From Sulfuriferula plumbiphila (GTDB taxonomy: Bacteria; Pseudomonadota; Gammaproteobacteria; Burkholderiales; Sulfuriferulaceae): a stretch of DNA of 64,000 nt. The stretch covers positions 2,854,585 to 2,918,584 of the forward strand of contig NZ_AP021884.1 in the NCBI RefSeq assembly GCF_009938015.1. Reading direction: 5' to 3'. The notes under the pieces are model-generated. The model did not search any database and was not told where the DNA came from. It worked only from the letters and a program-made list of their open reading frames with translations. Below are positions 14,997 to 21,425 of this stretch, one piece after another (position 1 is the stretch's first letter; every line of letters starts with the position of its first letter). A program made the translations under genes and the position numbers.

Positions 14997-16020
14997 TCAT
15001 GTCACCAACAGCGCGCATGGCCATAGCCAGACCATGAGAGATGCTGGTATCAATATCTTCCGGGCCCAACGCTGCGCCGCCCACATAAATACCGCGGCGC
15101 GTGCTGCTAAAACTGCTGGTGTACTGTTCGCCTTTTTCAACGAAACCGTGTTTTTCCAGGCCGATACCAAACACTTTGGCAAGCTCAGGGTTTTCCTCGC
15201 TTGGATCCATGCCAATGGCATGAACCACGATGTCCATCGGGATGACGATAGGACGCTTTACCAGCGTGTCTTCACCCTTGACCAGCAGACGGTTATCGGC
15301 AGATCTGGTAACCTCGGCGATACGCGCCTTGACGAACTTGGTCTTGTATTCTTCCTGGGATTTCCAGTAGAACTTGTCTTCGTACAAGCCAAAAGTCCGG
15401 ATATCCATGTAATAGATGAACACGTCTGTTTGCGGGGAGATTTCCTTGATTTCCATGGCCAGATTGGTGGATACGGTACAGCAAATCTTCGAGCACCACT
15501 CGCGACCGATCTGGCGATCACGCGAACCAACGCACAACAGGATCGCCACGCGTTCGGGCACACGCCCATCGGACGGGCAGGCAATCTTGCCGCTGGACAC
15601 CATTTGTTCCATCTGGGTGGTGGTCAGCACATCCTCGTAGGTGCCGAAGCCCCACTCAGGCTTGTTAATTGAATCAAAATGGGTGAAGCCGGTGCCGAGA
15701 ATGATGCTACCGACATTGACACTTTGACCATTCGACAGGGTCACGGTGAAATTACCTGCTTCGCCTTCCACTTTCACCACTTTGGTGGACTTGTGAATGG
15801 TCACATTGGCATTGTCTTCAACACGCTTGACCATGCGACCGATGGCGTCCTTGGCCCATTCGCCGGATGGCACCAGCTTGGCGTAGCCGGACAGGATGGG
15901 CGCGCCACCCAGAACAGCCTCTTTTTCAACCAGAACAACCTTCTTGCCAATAGAGGCTACGCCAGCCGCGGCGGACAGGCCCGTGGGGCCTGCGCCCACA
16001 ACCAAAACAGTATCAGACAT
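14971..16020 (-). CDS. hdrA: sHdr complex subunit HdrA (FAD and Fe-S)
   Basis: A 349-residue HdrA-like flavoprotein, the central subunit of the sulfur-oxidising Hdr complex. The FAD-binding G-A-G-P-T-G-L-S is at residues 9-16, with the acidic end of the second strand at V-L-V-E-K-E. An iron-sulfur binding block C-V-G-S-R-D-R-Q-I-G-R-E-W-C-S-K-I-C-C lies near residues 161-179, and the C-terminal FAD segment G-I-Y-V-G-G-A-A-L-G-P-E-D-I follows. It is much shorter than methanogen HdrA, as expected for the sHdr type. It starts directly at the hdrB1 stop with no gap. Confidence 0.94.
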   Translation of the reverse strand: MSDTVLVVGAGPTGLSAAAGVASIGKKVVLVEKEAVLGGAPILSGYAKLVPSGEWAKDAIGRMVKRVEDNANVTIHKSTKVVKVEGEAGNFTVTLSNGQSVNVGSIILGTGFTHFDSINKPEWGFGTYEDVLTTTQMEQMVSSGKIACPSDGRVPERVAILLCVGSRDRQIGREWCSKICCTVSTNLAMEIKEISPQTDVFIYYMDIRTFGLYEDKFYWKSQEEYKTKFVKARIAEVTRSADNRLLVKGEDTLVKRPIVIPMDIVVHAIGMDPSEENPELAKVFGIGLEKHGFVEKGEQYTSSFSSTRRGIYVGGAALGPEDIDTSISHGLAMAMRAVGDMNALVQKAA

Positions 16021-17370
16021 TTAGCTCGCTCCTAGTGCCAATTCAGGGTTATACAAGTATTCAATATTGCCGGCCTCGACTTCCTTGAGGTATGCCTCGA
16101 AGGTTTTCTTGGCTTCGGTCCAGGACATGCCCATTTTCTCCACCAGCTCCTCGCAGGGGGAAGCGTGCCATTGCAGCTGCACAATCTTGAACGGATCGGC
16201 TCCACAGGCGAGCGCAGCAAATTGCACATCAGCCATGATAGGCACGGCGAAATCATTGTCGTGCGCCTTGCCGATCCACTGGTTCTTGTCCATGGTGGTA
16301 ATGCAACCGGTGTCGATGCCCAGCATCACGTCTGCGTTGGCCTCTTCGCGCGCCACACGAATCTTGCGATCCATGGTGAAGGAACGGGTGAATTCACGTT
16401 CGGAAATGATGTGACGGAAGCCGAAGCCGCAACAGTCGTACCAGGTGGAGTAGTCGATCAGCTGCGCACCAAGGGCCAGCGCAACGGAGCTGCCCACAGC
16501 AGTGCGGTTGCCACCCAGCACGCTGGGGTCGTAAATCGCATCCTCGTGCACCATCTTGTAATAGTGGCAGGCCGCGTGCATGGTGACGCGGATGTTGGAC
16601 ACGTCGATGGTCTGCAGTTCGGAAGCGATACGGTTGCGCATCACGTGCACCCACTCGGAGTAATGGATGATTTCTTCCGGGATCACCAGCTTGCCGTCCA
16701 CCAGTCGCCCCAGCTTGCCCAGTATCTTGGTGACGCGTTCGCGCAGTTCGGCGGATTCGACCAGGTACTTGCGGATTTCCTTGTAGTTGCCGAAGGAGGT
16801 GCCGCAATGCACCAGCGGGAAGAAGTGGCCTGCCTCGAAACCATGCTGCTTGCCGGAGATGTAGGCCTGGTGGAAGTTGCGCATGAACACGGCGGCCAGG
16901 GATTCGACGTTGCCGATGCCGGAGCCGTGGTAATTCCAGGCGGTACAGGAGGTCTGGTCGGTTTCATCGAGGTAGTCCTTGCCGGGCTCGAAACCAAACT
17001 TGTTCATGAACCACAGCAGTGAAGTCGGGTAGCCGGGAATATTGCCGCACTGTCCGCAGGATTTGTGGTGCCACAGCTGCATGGTTGGCACTTTTTTGGT
17101 CCAGCCGAACAGGGTCTGCACTTCAACCGGTTTATGTGCATCGGTGATGCGATGAACGATGATCTGCCCATCCTTCTCCAGCTCCCACATGTGATCGCGA
17201 ATGTCATCCATGCGCTCACCGAGATCGACGGTGCGCTTGTCTACGTGCTTGCGCACCCACTCGGTCGCTTTTGCGGCTTCGGCTCCGGAGAGGCTGGTTT
17301 GCTGGAAGAAAGAACCGTGTCCAGCTATGCCTTGGGTTTCGTTGCTATCCACAATATTGCTCATGGTCAA
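16021..17370 (-). CDS. hdrB1: sHdr complex subunit HdrB1 (CCG domain protein)
   Basis: A 449-residue HdrB-like subunit, longer than HdrB2 because of an N-terminal extension. Cys-rich signatures: S-C-G-Q-C-G-N-I (near 104), H-C-G-T-S-F-G-N, A-A-C-H-Y-Y-K, D-C-C-G-F-G-F-R and D-T-G-C-I-T-T. The sets are less regular than in HdrB2, with the Cys of some positions replaced, so perhaps only one full non-cubane cluster forms. It is thought to bind the sulfur-loaded partner in the sHdr complex. A start at the second Met (17364) is also possible. It is 44 bp downstream of hdrC1. Confidence 0.92.
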   Translation of the reverse strand: MTMSNIVDSNETQGIAGHGSFFQQTSLSGAEAAKATEWVRKHVDKRTVDLGERMDDIRDHMWELEKDGQIIVHRITDAHKPVEVQTLFGWTKKVPTMQLWHHKSCGQCGNIPGYPTSLLWFMNKFGFEPGKDYLDETDQTSCTAWNYHGSGIGNVESLAAVFMRNFHQAYISGKQHGFEAGHFFPLVHCGTSFGNYKEIRKYLVESAELRERVTKILGKLGRLVDGKLVIPEEIIHYSEWVHVMRNRIASELQTIDVSNIRVTMHAACHYYKMVHEDAIYDPSVLGGNRTAVGSSVALALGAQLIDYSTWYDCCGFGFRHIISEREFTRSFTMDRKIRVAREEANADVMLGIDTGCITTMDKNQWIGKAHDNDFAVPIMADVQFAALACGADPFKIVQLQWHASPCEELVEKMGMSWTEAKKTFEAYLKEVEAGNIEYLYNPELALGAS

Positions 17371-17414
17371 GCTCCTGAATTAAATGTGCTTAGTCTTAAG
17401 GTCGAGCCGAACAA

Positions 17415-18098
17415 TCAGTTGTCTTCCTGCTCTTCCAGCCACTCTTCGTACTCTTCGCGCTTCTCGTCGATGAAATCTTCGATTACGTCAAACAGGTTTT
17501 CGTCCATTGCTTCCAGCGAGGACAATACGCCGGTCATTTCCCAGATGGTATACATCTCAACCGAAGTTTTCAGCGAGACTTCCCAGGCGGTATCGGTGGT
17601 CTGCAGCGTGCGCACCGGAATTGCCTTGCGCAGCGTCTTGAGATCGCCCTCAACTTTTTGGATATTGGGGCCCCAGTCAGGGAAGTGATCCGGCTGAATC
17701 ATGTCTGGCGAGAGCTGATTGCCAGTAGTGATAAGCTTCAGCATCACACGACCAAATGGGCGCAGCACGTCCTTGGCAGACTGCATTCCATGCTTGATGG
17801 ACACTTCACGCATGATCATCACCAGGCCGCCCGGGGAATTCTTGAACGGACAGCGCGCAGCGCAAGTCATGCACTGGGCACACGCCCAGATTTTTTCCTG
17901 CATCGCGTCATAAATTTGCTCAACATTCTCGGTCCAGAGCAGCTGAACGATTTCGCGCGGGCTGTAATCATAAAATTGAGCGGACGGACATGTAGCGGTG
18001 CAAATACCGCAATTCAGGCAGCCGTTCAACTCATGATCGTAGCGGAAGTCGCTACGAATATCGTCATAAATTTCGCGCATTTCAGCGTAAGTTGCCAT
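17415..18098 (-). CDS. hdrC1: sHdr complex subunit HdrC1 (two [4Fe-4S] ferredoxin-type)
   Basis: A 227-residue HdrC-like subunit, first gene of the hdrC1-B1-A-hyp-C2-B2 run. Cluster motifs: C-L-N-C-G-I-C-T-A-T-C-P (Cys27, 30, 33, 37) and C-A-Q-C-M-T-C-A-A-R-C-P (Cys73, 76, 79, 83). The ATG at 18098 is chosen over a TTG nine codons upstream because AAGGGG precedes it at suitable spacing and M-A-T-Y-A-E is the natural N-terminus. The C-terminus is strongly acidic (repeated E residues). A palindrome 44 bp upstream suggests it opens a regulated operon. Confidence 0.93.
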   Translation of the reverse strand: MATYAEMREIYDDIRSDFRYDHELNGCLNCGICTATCPSAQFYDYSPREIVQLLWTENVEQIYDAMQEKIWACAQCMTCAARCPFKNSPGGLVMIMREVSIKHGMQSAKDVLRPFGRVMLKLITTGNQLSPDMIQPDHFPDWGPNIQKVEGDLKTLRKAIPVRTLQTTDTAWEVSLKTSVEMYTIWEMTGVLSSLEAMDENLFDVIEDFIDEKREEYEEWLEEQEDN

Positions 18099-18141
18099 AT
18101 GCACCCCTTCGGTTAACCATGCCAAATAGTTGACAAAACTG

Positions 18142-18158
18142 GTAAGGTATTACCTTAC
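18142..18158. promoter_or_regulatory. Perfect 8+1+8 palindrome upstream of hdrC1: likely operator
   Basis: GTAAGGTA-T-TACCTTAC lies 44 bp upstream of the hdrC1 start in AT-rich DNA. On the minus strand a TTGAAA (18175-18180) could be a -35 box with the palindrome covering the -10 area, so a bound repressor would block initiation. sHdr loci elsewhere are controlled by ArsR-type repressors (sHdrR, SoxR) that bind such palindromes; no such regulator gene is adjacent, and the only ArsR-type gene seen is at 38236. Confidence 0.65.
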
Positions 18159-18294
18159 GCCAAGTATATAAAATTTCAAGCCAAAGCCACACAAAGCCTG
18201 ATCATAGGCCATACTCGAATATGACAGACGGCGCACGCAGACGTTCCGTCGAAGTGACAGCCTGGCATGGTCAACCAAACCGTTGAGGCGAACA

Positions 18295-18315
18295 GCCGGG
18301 GATTGTGTCCCCGGC
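18295..18315 (-). terminator. GC hairpin between dsrE3 and hdrC1
   Basis: A perfect 8-bp stem GCCGGGGA / TCCCCGGC with a 5-nt loop lies 50 bp after the dsrE3 stop. It lacks a U-run, so it may be an mRNA-stabilising or processing hairpin rather than a full terminator. With the palindrome at 18142 it supports a transcription boundary between the soe-rhd-tusA-dsrE genes and the hdr genes. Confidence 0.5.
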
Positions 18316-18364
18316 CTTAACTACCCGTTGCGGCACATCGTTCCCTGCGCGACAACCCAGAACA

Positions 18365-18874
18365 TTAAATGTACAAACAAATATCCGATTCACCGGCAAA
18401 CTCAAAAAACGTGGCAGCACCACCGTATTCCAAACCGTCAATGAAGTCGCCGTGCTCAAAACCGAACAGCTCAACCGTCATCTGGCAGGCAATGAATTTA
18501 ACGTCGGCCTCCTGGCACATTTCACGCAGATCAGGGATAGTAGCCACGCCGTTGTTTTTGATGGTTTGCTTCATCAGGCTGGTTGCCACAGACTCATAGC
18601 CAGGCACCAAAGACTGCACTGCGTTAGGGATATTCCAGTTTATGCCACGGAACCACTTGGGACCGAAAGGCATCTTCATCGGCATACCCGGGTTACCCAG
18701 CGGGCTTACCTTGAGAACAGACATGTCCTTGCGCAGCAACTGCAAACCATAGAACGTAAAGAAAATCTGCACTTCGTAGTCCAGCGCCGCTGCGGTCGAC
18801 GCCAGAATAAACGGCGGATATGCCCAGTCCAGAGTACCTTTGGTTGCGATGATAGCGAGTTTCTTCTGATCCAT
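18365..18874 (-). CDS. DsrE3-type sulfurtransferase
   Basis: A 169-residue soluble DsrE3/DsrE-like protein. Motif L-R-E-M-C-Q-E-A-D-V-K-F-I-A-C places two Cys ten residues apart (120 and 130), the spacing typical of the sulfur-carrying DsrE3A type. The N-terminal strand K-K-L-A-I-I-A-T-K-G-T-L-D-W and the C-terminal F-G-F-E-H-G-D-F complete the fold. In rhd-tusA-dsrE clusters it accepts persulfide from TusA and feeds it on, here presumably to sHdr. A Met/Gly/Pro-rich loop (G-N-P-G-M-P-M-K-M-P, residues 60-69) is notable. It is 89 bp after tusA and 266 bp before the hdrC1 start. Confidence 0.88.
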   Translation of the reverse strand: MDQKKLAIIATKGTLDWAYPPFILASTAAALDYEVQIFFTFYGLQLLRKDMSVLKVSPLGNPGMPMKMPFGPKWFRGINWNIPNAVQSLVPGYESVATSLMKQTIKNNGVATIPDLREMCQEADVKFIACQMTVELFGFEHGDFIDGLEYGGAATFFEFAGESDICLYI

Positions 18875-18963
18875 GCCTGCCTCCTATAATGTTTAAGGTT
18901 TAGACTCTGCGCCTAAATACCCAACGCCCTGCCACCCTAACCGGCCAATTATAATTGTTTTAA

Positions 18964-19191
18964 TTATTTCTTTTTCATGAAGAAAGTATACTCGCCACCC
19001 GCCTCGGCAGAAGACAACAATTCATTGCCGGTCTGCTTTGAAAAAGCCTGAAAATCCTTAATCGCCCCCGGGTCGGTTGCGACAATTTTCAGCACCTGGC
19101 CGCTTGGCATGTCAGCCAGCGATTTTTTGCAGCGCAGAATCGGCAATGGGCAGTTTAAACCACGGGCGTCGAGTTCTTTATCGAAATTCAT
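18964..19191 (-). CDS. tusA: Sulfur carrier protein TusA
   Basis: A 75-residue SirA/TusA-family protein with the signature R-G-L-N-C-P-L-P; Cys14 carries the persulfide in the CPxP motif. TusA receives sulfur from rhodanese and hands it to DsrE-type acceptors during cytoplasmic sulfur oxidation. The gene lies between rhodanese and dsrE3 in the order rhd-tusA-dsrE known from sulfur oxidisers. It has the full family length and a Lys-rich C-terminus. Confidence 0.95.
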   Translation of the reverse strand: MNFDKELDARGLNCPLPILRCKKSLADMPSGQVLKIVATDPGAIKDFQAFSKQTGNELLSSAEAGGEYTFFMKKK

Positions 19192-19287
19192 CCTAAAATC
19201 TCCTTAGTGTCTAAAAAATGGAAAGCGCTGAAACATAAACCAGTCAGGCGATAATTGCAACCACCCGCACTTCCTGCCCAACGATCC

Positions 19288-19611
19288 TCATGCCACAGCA
19301 GCCAGCGGCTTTCCGGAACGCATCCAGCCCATAATCCCGCCCTGCAGGTTATAGACGTTCCCAAAACCTTTAGCCGCCATAAATGCACATGCCTGCGCCG
19401 AACGGCCTCCAGACTGGCAATAAAACACCACCGGCTTGTCCTGCGGTATATCTTGCGCCTTGATGGGCAATAAATGCAGCGGAAGGTGCATGGCGTTGTC
19501 AATCATGCCGCGTGACACTTCGGCATCCGTGCGCACGTCAATCAGCACGCATGCGCCCGAGGTTTTCAACGTTTCGAGTCCTGCCGCATCCACTTCCTTG
19601 AAGCCGTACAT
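19288..19611 (-). CDS. Single-domain rhodanese
   Basis: A 107-residue cytoplasmic rhodanese domain. The active-site loop is Y-C-Q-S-G-G-R-S with Cys65; the upstream V-L-I-D-V-R-T-D-A-E strand is the CH2A motif. It transfers sulfane sulfur from low-molecular-weight persulfide to TusA, starting the persulfide relay. No signal peptide. It lies 85 bp after soeC and 96 bp before tusA. Confidence 0.93.
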   Translation of the reverse strand: MYGFKEVDAAGLETLKTSGACVLIDVRTDAEVSRGMIDNAMHLPLHLLPIKAQDIPQDKPVVFYCQSGGRSAQACAFMAAKGFGNVYNLQGGIMGWMRSGKPLAAVA

Positions 19612-19696
19612 AGTCGCCTGCTCCGCTGCTACAGTTTAAAGAATGCTAATATAGCAAAATACTACTGTTCTGCAAATACTCTGTTAAAGTTTTGTT

Positions 19697-20632
19697 TCAG
19701 CAATGCTGGGCGCCGTGATACAGATTAATCACGTGGCGCGCCTCGGCAAAAAACAACCAGCGCTCAGCCACCATTCCCAGCAATGCCGTCACCGCAGCAG
19801 CGTAAATCGCGACGCTGACGTCGCCACCCAGTGTCAGAATCAGTGCCGGCATAACAAAACCGGCTACGAACACGAAGGCTTTTAGCACCAGAGAAAATTG
19901 GCGCGCCACCTGGAAACCGAACTCCTGGGTCAGAAAGGTACCATGGGTGTGCCCCGTATCCAGCAGTCTGACCGTGCCTCGCGTAAAACCGGTGGCGGTC
20001 TTGATGGTAGGACCTGCCCCCGGACCGGCAATCCAGAAATAATAGATTGCCTTGAGTGAAGCGGCTACCACCAGCAAGGCCAGCACCAGTGACACATAGC
20101 CCGTCAGTACCACGCTGCCATGGCCTGCCACGGCAAGCAACAGCAACGCGCCTGTAAAATGCCCTAGCGTCAGGTAATTGGCTGGCACCAGTGGTGAATT
20201 CCACTGCCGGATAGTTTTCAGGCAGCCGTAGATCATGCCGGTGCTGAACAGGGTGATCCACGCCAACAATGTAGCGAGCGCACCAGCCGTCAGGCGCAAC
20301 ACTTCCAGTTCAGGCACCACCAGCCAGGTCAGCCCCAGGTAAATTATCGCAAATGGGTAAAACGCCATGGCGAACACGCCTTCCCGTGACAACCAGGAGG
20401 TACGGAAACGGTTGAAGGCACGCCAGGCATTTTTAGGGTTGGCAAGGTGGAACATGGACGAAGCCAGGCCCGCCGCCACCAGCACCAGGGCCAGCGCGCC
20501 CGCCACCAGTTTTTGCTCGATTGGCAGGCCGCCGCTCAAACCAAACAGATCGGTCAGATACAGCAATGCAAACAAACCAAAGCCGGCGCCAGAGCTGACG
20601 GTGAAAAATATGACAGAAAATGCGGGATGCAT
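19697..20632 (-). CDS. soeC: Membrane anchor of sulfite dehydrogenase SoeC (DmsC-like)
   Basis: A 311-residue integral membrane protein with about eight hydrophobic helices (for example V-I-F-F-T-V-S-S-G-A-G-F at the N-terminus, A-L-A-L-V-L-V-A-A-G-L-A and A-L-L-L-L-A-V-A-G). It belongs to the DmsC/NrfD-like anchors and passes electrons from SoeB to the quinone pool. It is encoded 29 bp after soeB, completing soeABC. The family is deduced mainly from its topology and its position behind soeA and soeB. Confidence 0.92.
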   Translation of the reverse strand: MHPAFSVIFFTVSSGAGFGLFALLYLTDLFGLSGGLPIEQKLVAGALALVLVAAGLASSMFHLANPKNAWRAFNRFRTSWLSREGVFAMAFYPFAIIYLGLTWLVVPELEVLRLTAGALATLLAWITLFSTGMIYGCLKTIRQWNSPLVPANYLTLGHFTGALLLLAVAGHGSVVLTGYVSLVLALLVVAASLKAIYYFWIAGPGAGPTIKTATGFTRGTVRLLDTGHTHGTFLTQEFGFQVARQFSLVLKAFVFVAGFVMPALILTLGGDVSVAIYAAAVTALLGMVAERWLFFAEARHVINLYHGAQHC

Positions 20633-20661
20633 TCGAATTCCCTTATGACGAGTGCGCGAAA

Positions 20662-21357
20662 TTAACGCTTTACAATACGGTTGGCGATGCCTTTGATCTT
20701 ATCCTTGAAACCGGGCTTGCCCAGGTTTTCTGTCGGAATCGGCTTGGCCTTACGTACCGGCAAATAATGGTTGGTCGGGTTATAGCCCAATTCAGGCATT
20801 AATTGATAGCCGCCGCGTTCACGCACCACGCTACTGACTGCGGAATTGGGATCATCCAGATCGCCAAACATGCGCGCGTGCGCCGGGCAGGTCAGCACAC
20901 AGGCCGGCTGGCGCTCTTCCATCGGGATTTGCTGATCATAGATGCGATCCACGCACAGCGTGCATTTTTTCATGGTGCCGGATTCACGATCCAGCTCACG
21001 CGCACCATAAGGGCACGCCCACGAGCAATAATTGCAGCCCATGCACTTGTTTTGATCCACCAGCACGATGCCATCTTCGGCGCGCTTGTAAGAAGCTCCG
21101 GTAGGGCACACGGTAACGCAGTCGGCGTCCTCGCAATGCATGCACGACATCGGAAAATTGATGGTTTTGTTGTTGGGGTACTCACCCACTTCGTAGCTGC
21201 GAATGCGGTTGAACCAGACGCCCGAAGGCTCCGCGCCATAGGGTTGGTAGTCGGTCAAGGGCGCGGTGGTGCCGGAGGCGTTCCACTCCTTGCAGGCGAT
21301 GGCGCAGGCATGGCAACCCACGCATACGTCAAGGTCAATAACGAGGCCTAGTCTCAT
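20662..21357 (-). CDS. soeB: Iron-sulfur subunit of sulfite dehydrogenase SoeB
   Basis: A 231-residue DmsB-type ferredoxin subunit with four cluster motifs: C-V-G-C-H-A-C-A-I-A-C, C-M-H-C-E-D-A-D-C-V-T-V-C-P, C-M-G-C-N-Y-C-S-W-A-C-P and C-T-L-C followed by C-V-L-T-C-P. It carries electrons between the molybdenum site of SoeA and SoeC. No Tat signal is present, consistent with the cytoplasm-facing Soe complex. It lies 68 bp after soeA, across a hairpin. Confidence 0.95.
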   Translation of the reverse strand: MRLGLVIDLDVCVGCHACAIACKEWNASGTTAPLTDYQPYGAEPSGVWFNRIRSYEVGEYPNNKTINFPMSCMHCEDADCVTVCPTGASYKRAEDGIVLVDQNKCMGCNYCSWACPYGARELDRESGTMKKCTLCVDRIYDQQIPMEERQPACVLTCPAHARMFGDLDDPNSAVSSVVRERGGYQLMPELGYNPTNHYLPVRKAKPIPTENLGKPGFKDKIKGIANRIVKR

Positions 21358-21380
21358 GTTGATACTTTCAAATTAATCAA

Positions 21381-21403
21381 GCCGGGCGGCAGTGCCACCC
21401 GGC
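21381..21403 (-). terminator. Intercistronic GC hairpin between soeA and soeB
   Basis: The arms GCCGGGCGGCA and TGCCACCCGGC pair over 11 positions with one G-U on RNA and almost no loop, followed by TTGATTAATTTG. It could reduce readthrough or protect the soeA message. It is not a classical terminator because the tail is mixed. Confidence 0.5.
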
Positions 21404-21425
21404 GAATTAGGGATCGGGCTGATTG

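Noticed and set aside
18099-18125. TTG start of hdrC1 nine codons upstream
   Set aside because: The ATG at 18098 has a better ribosome site and the natural HdrC1 N-terminus.
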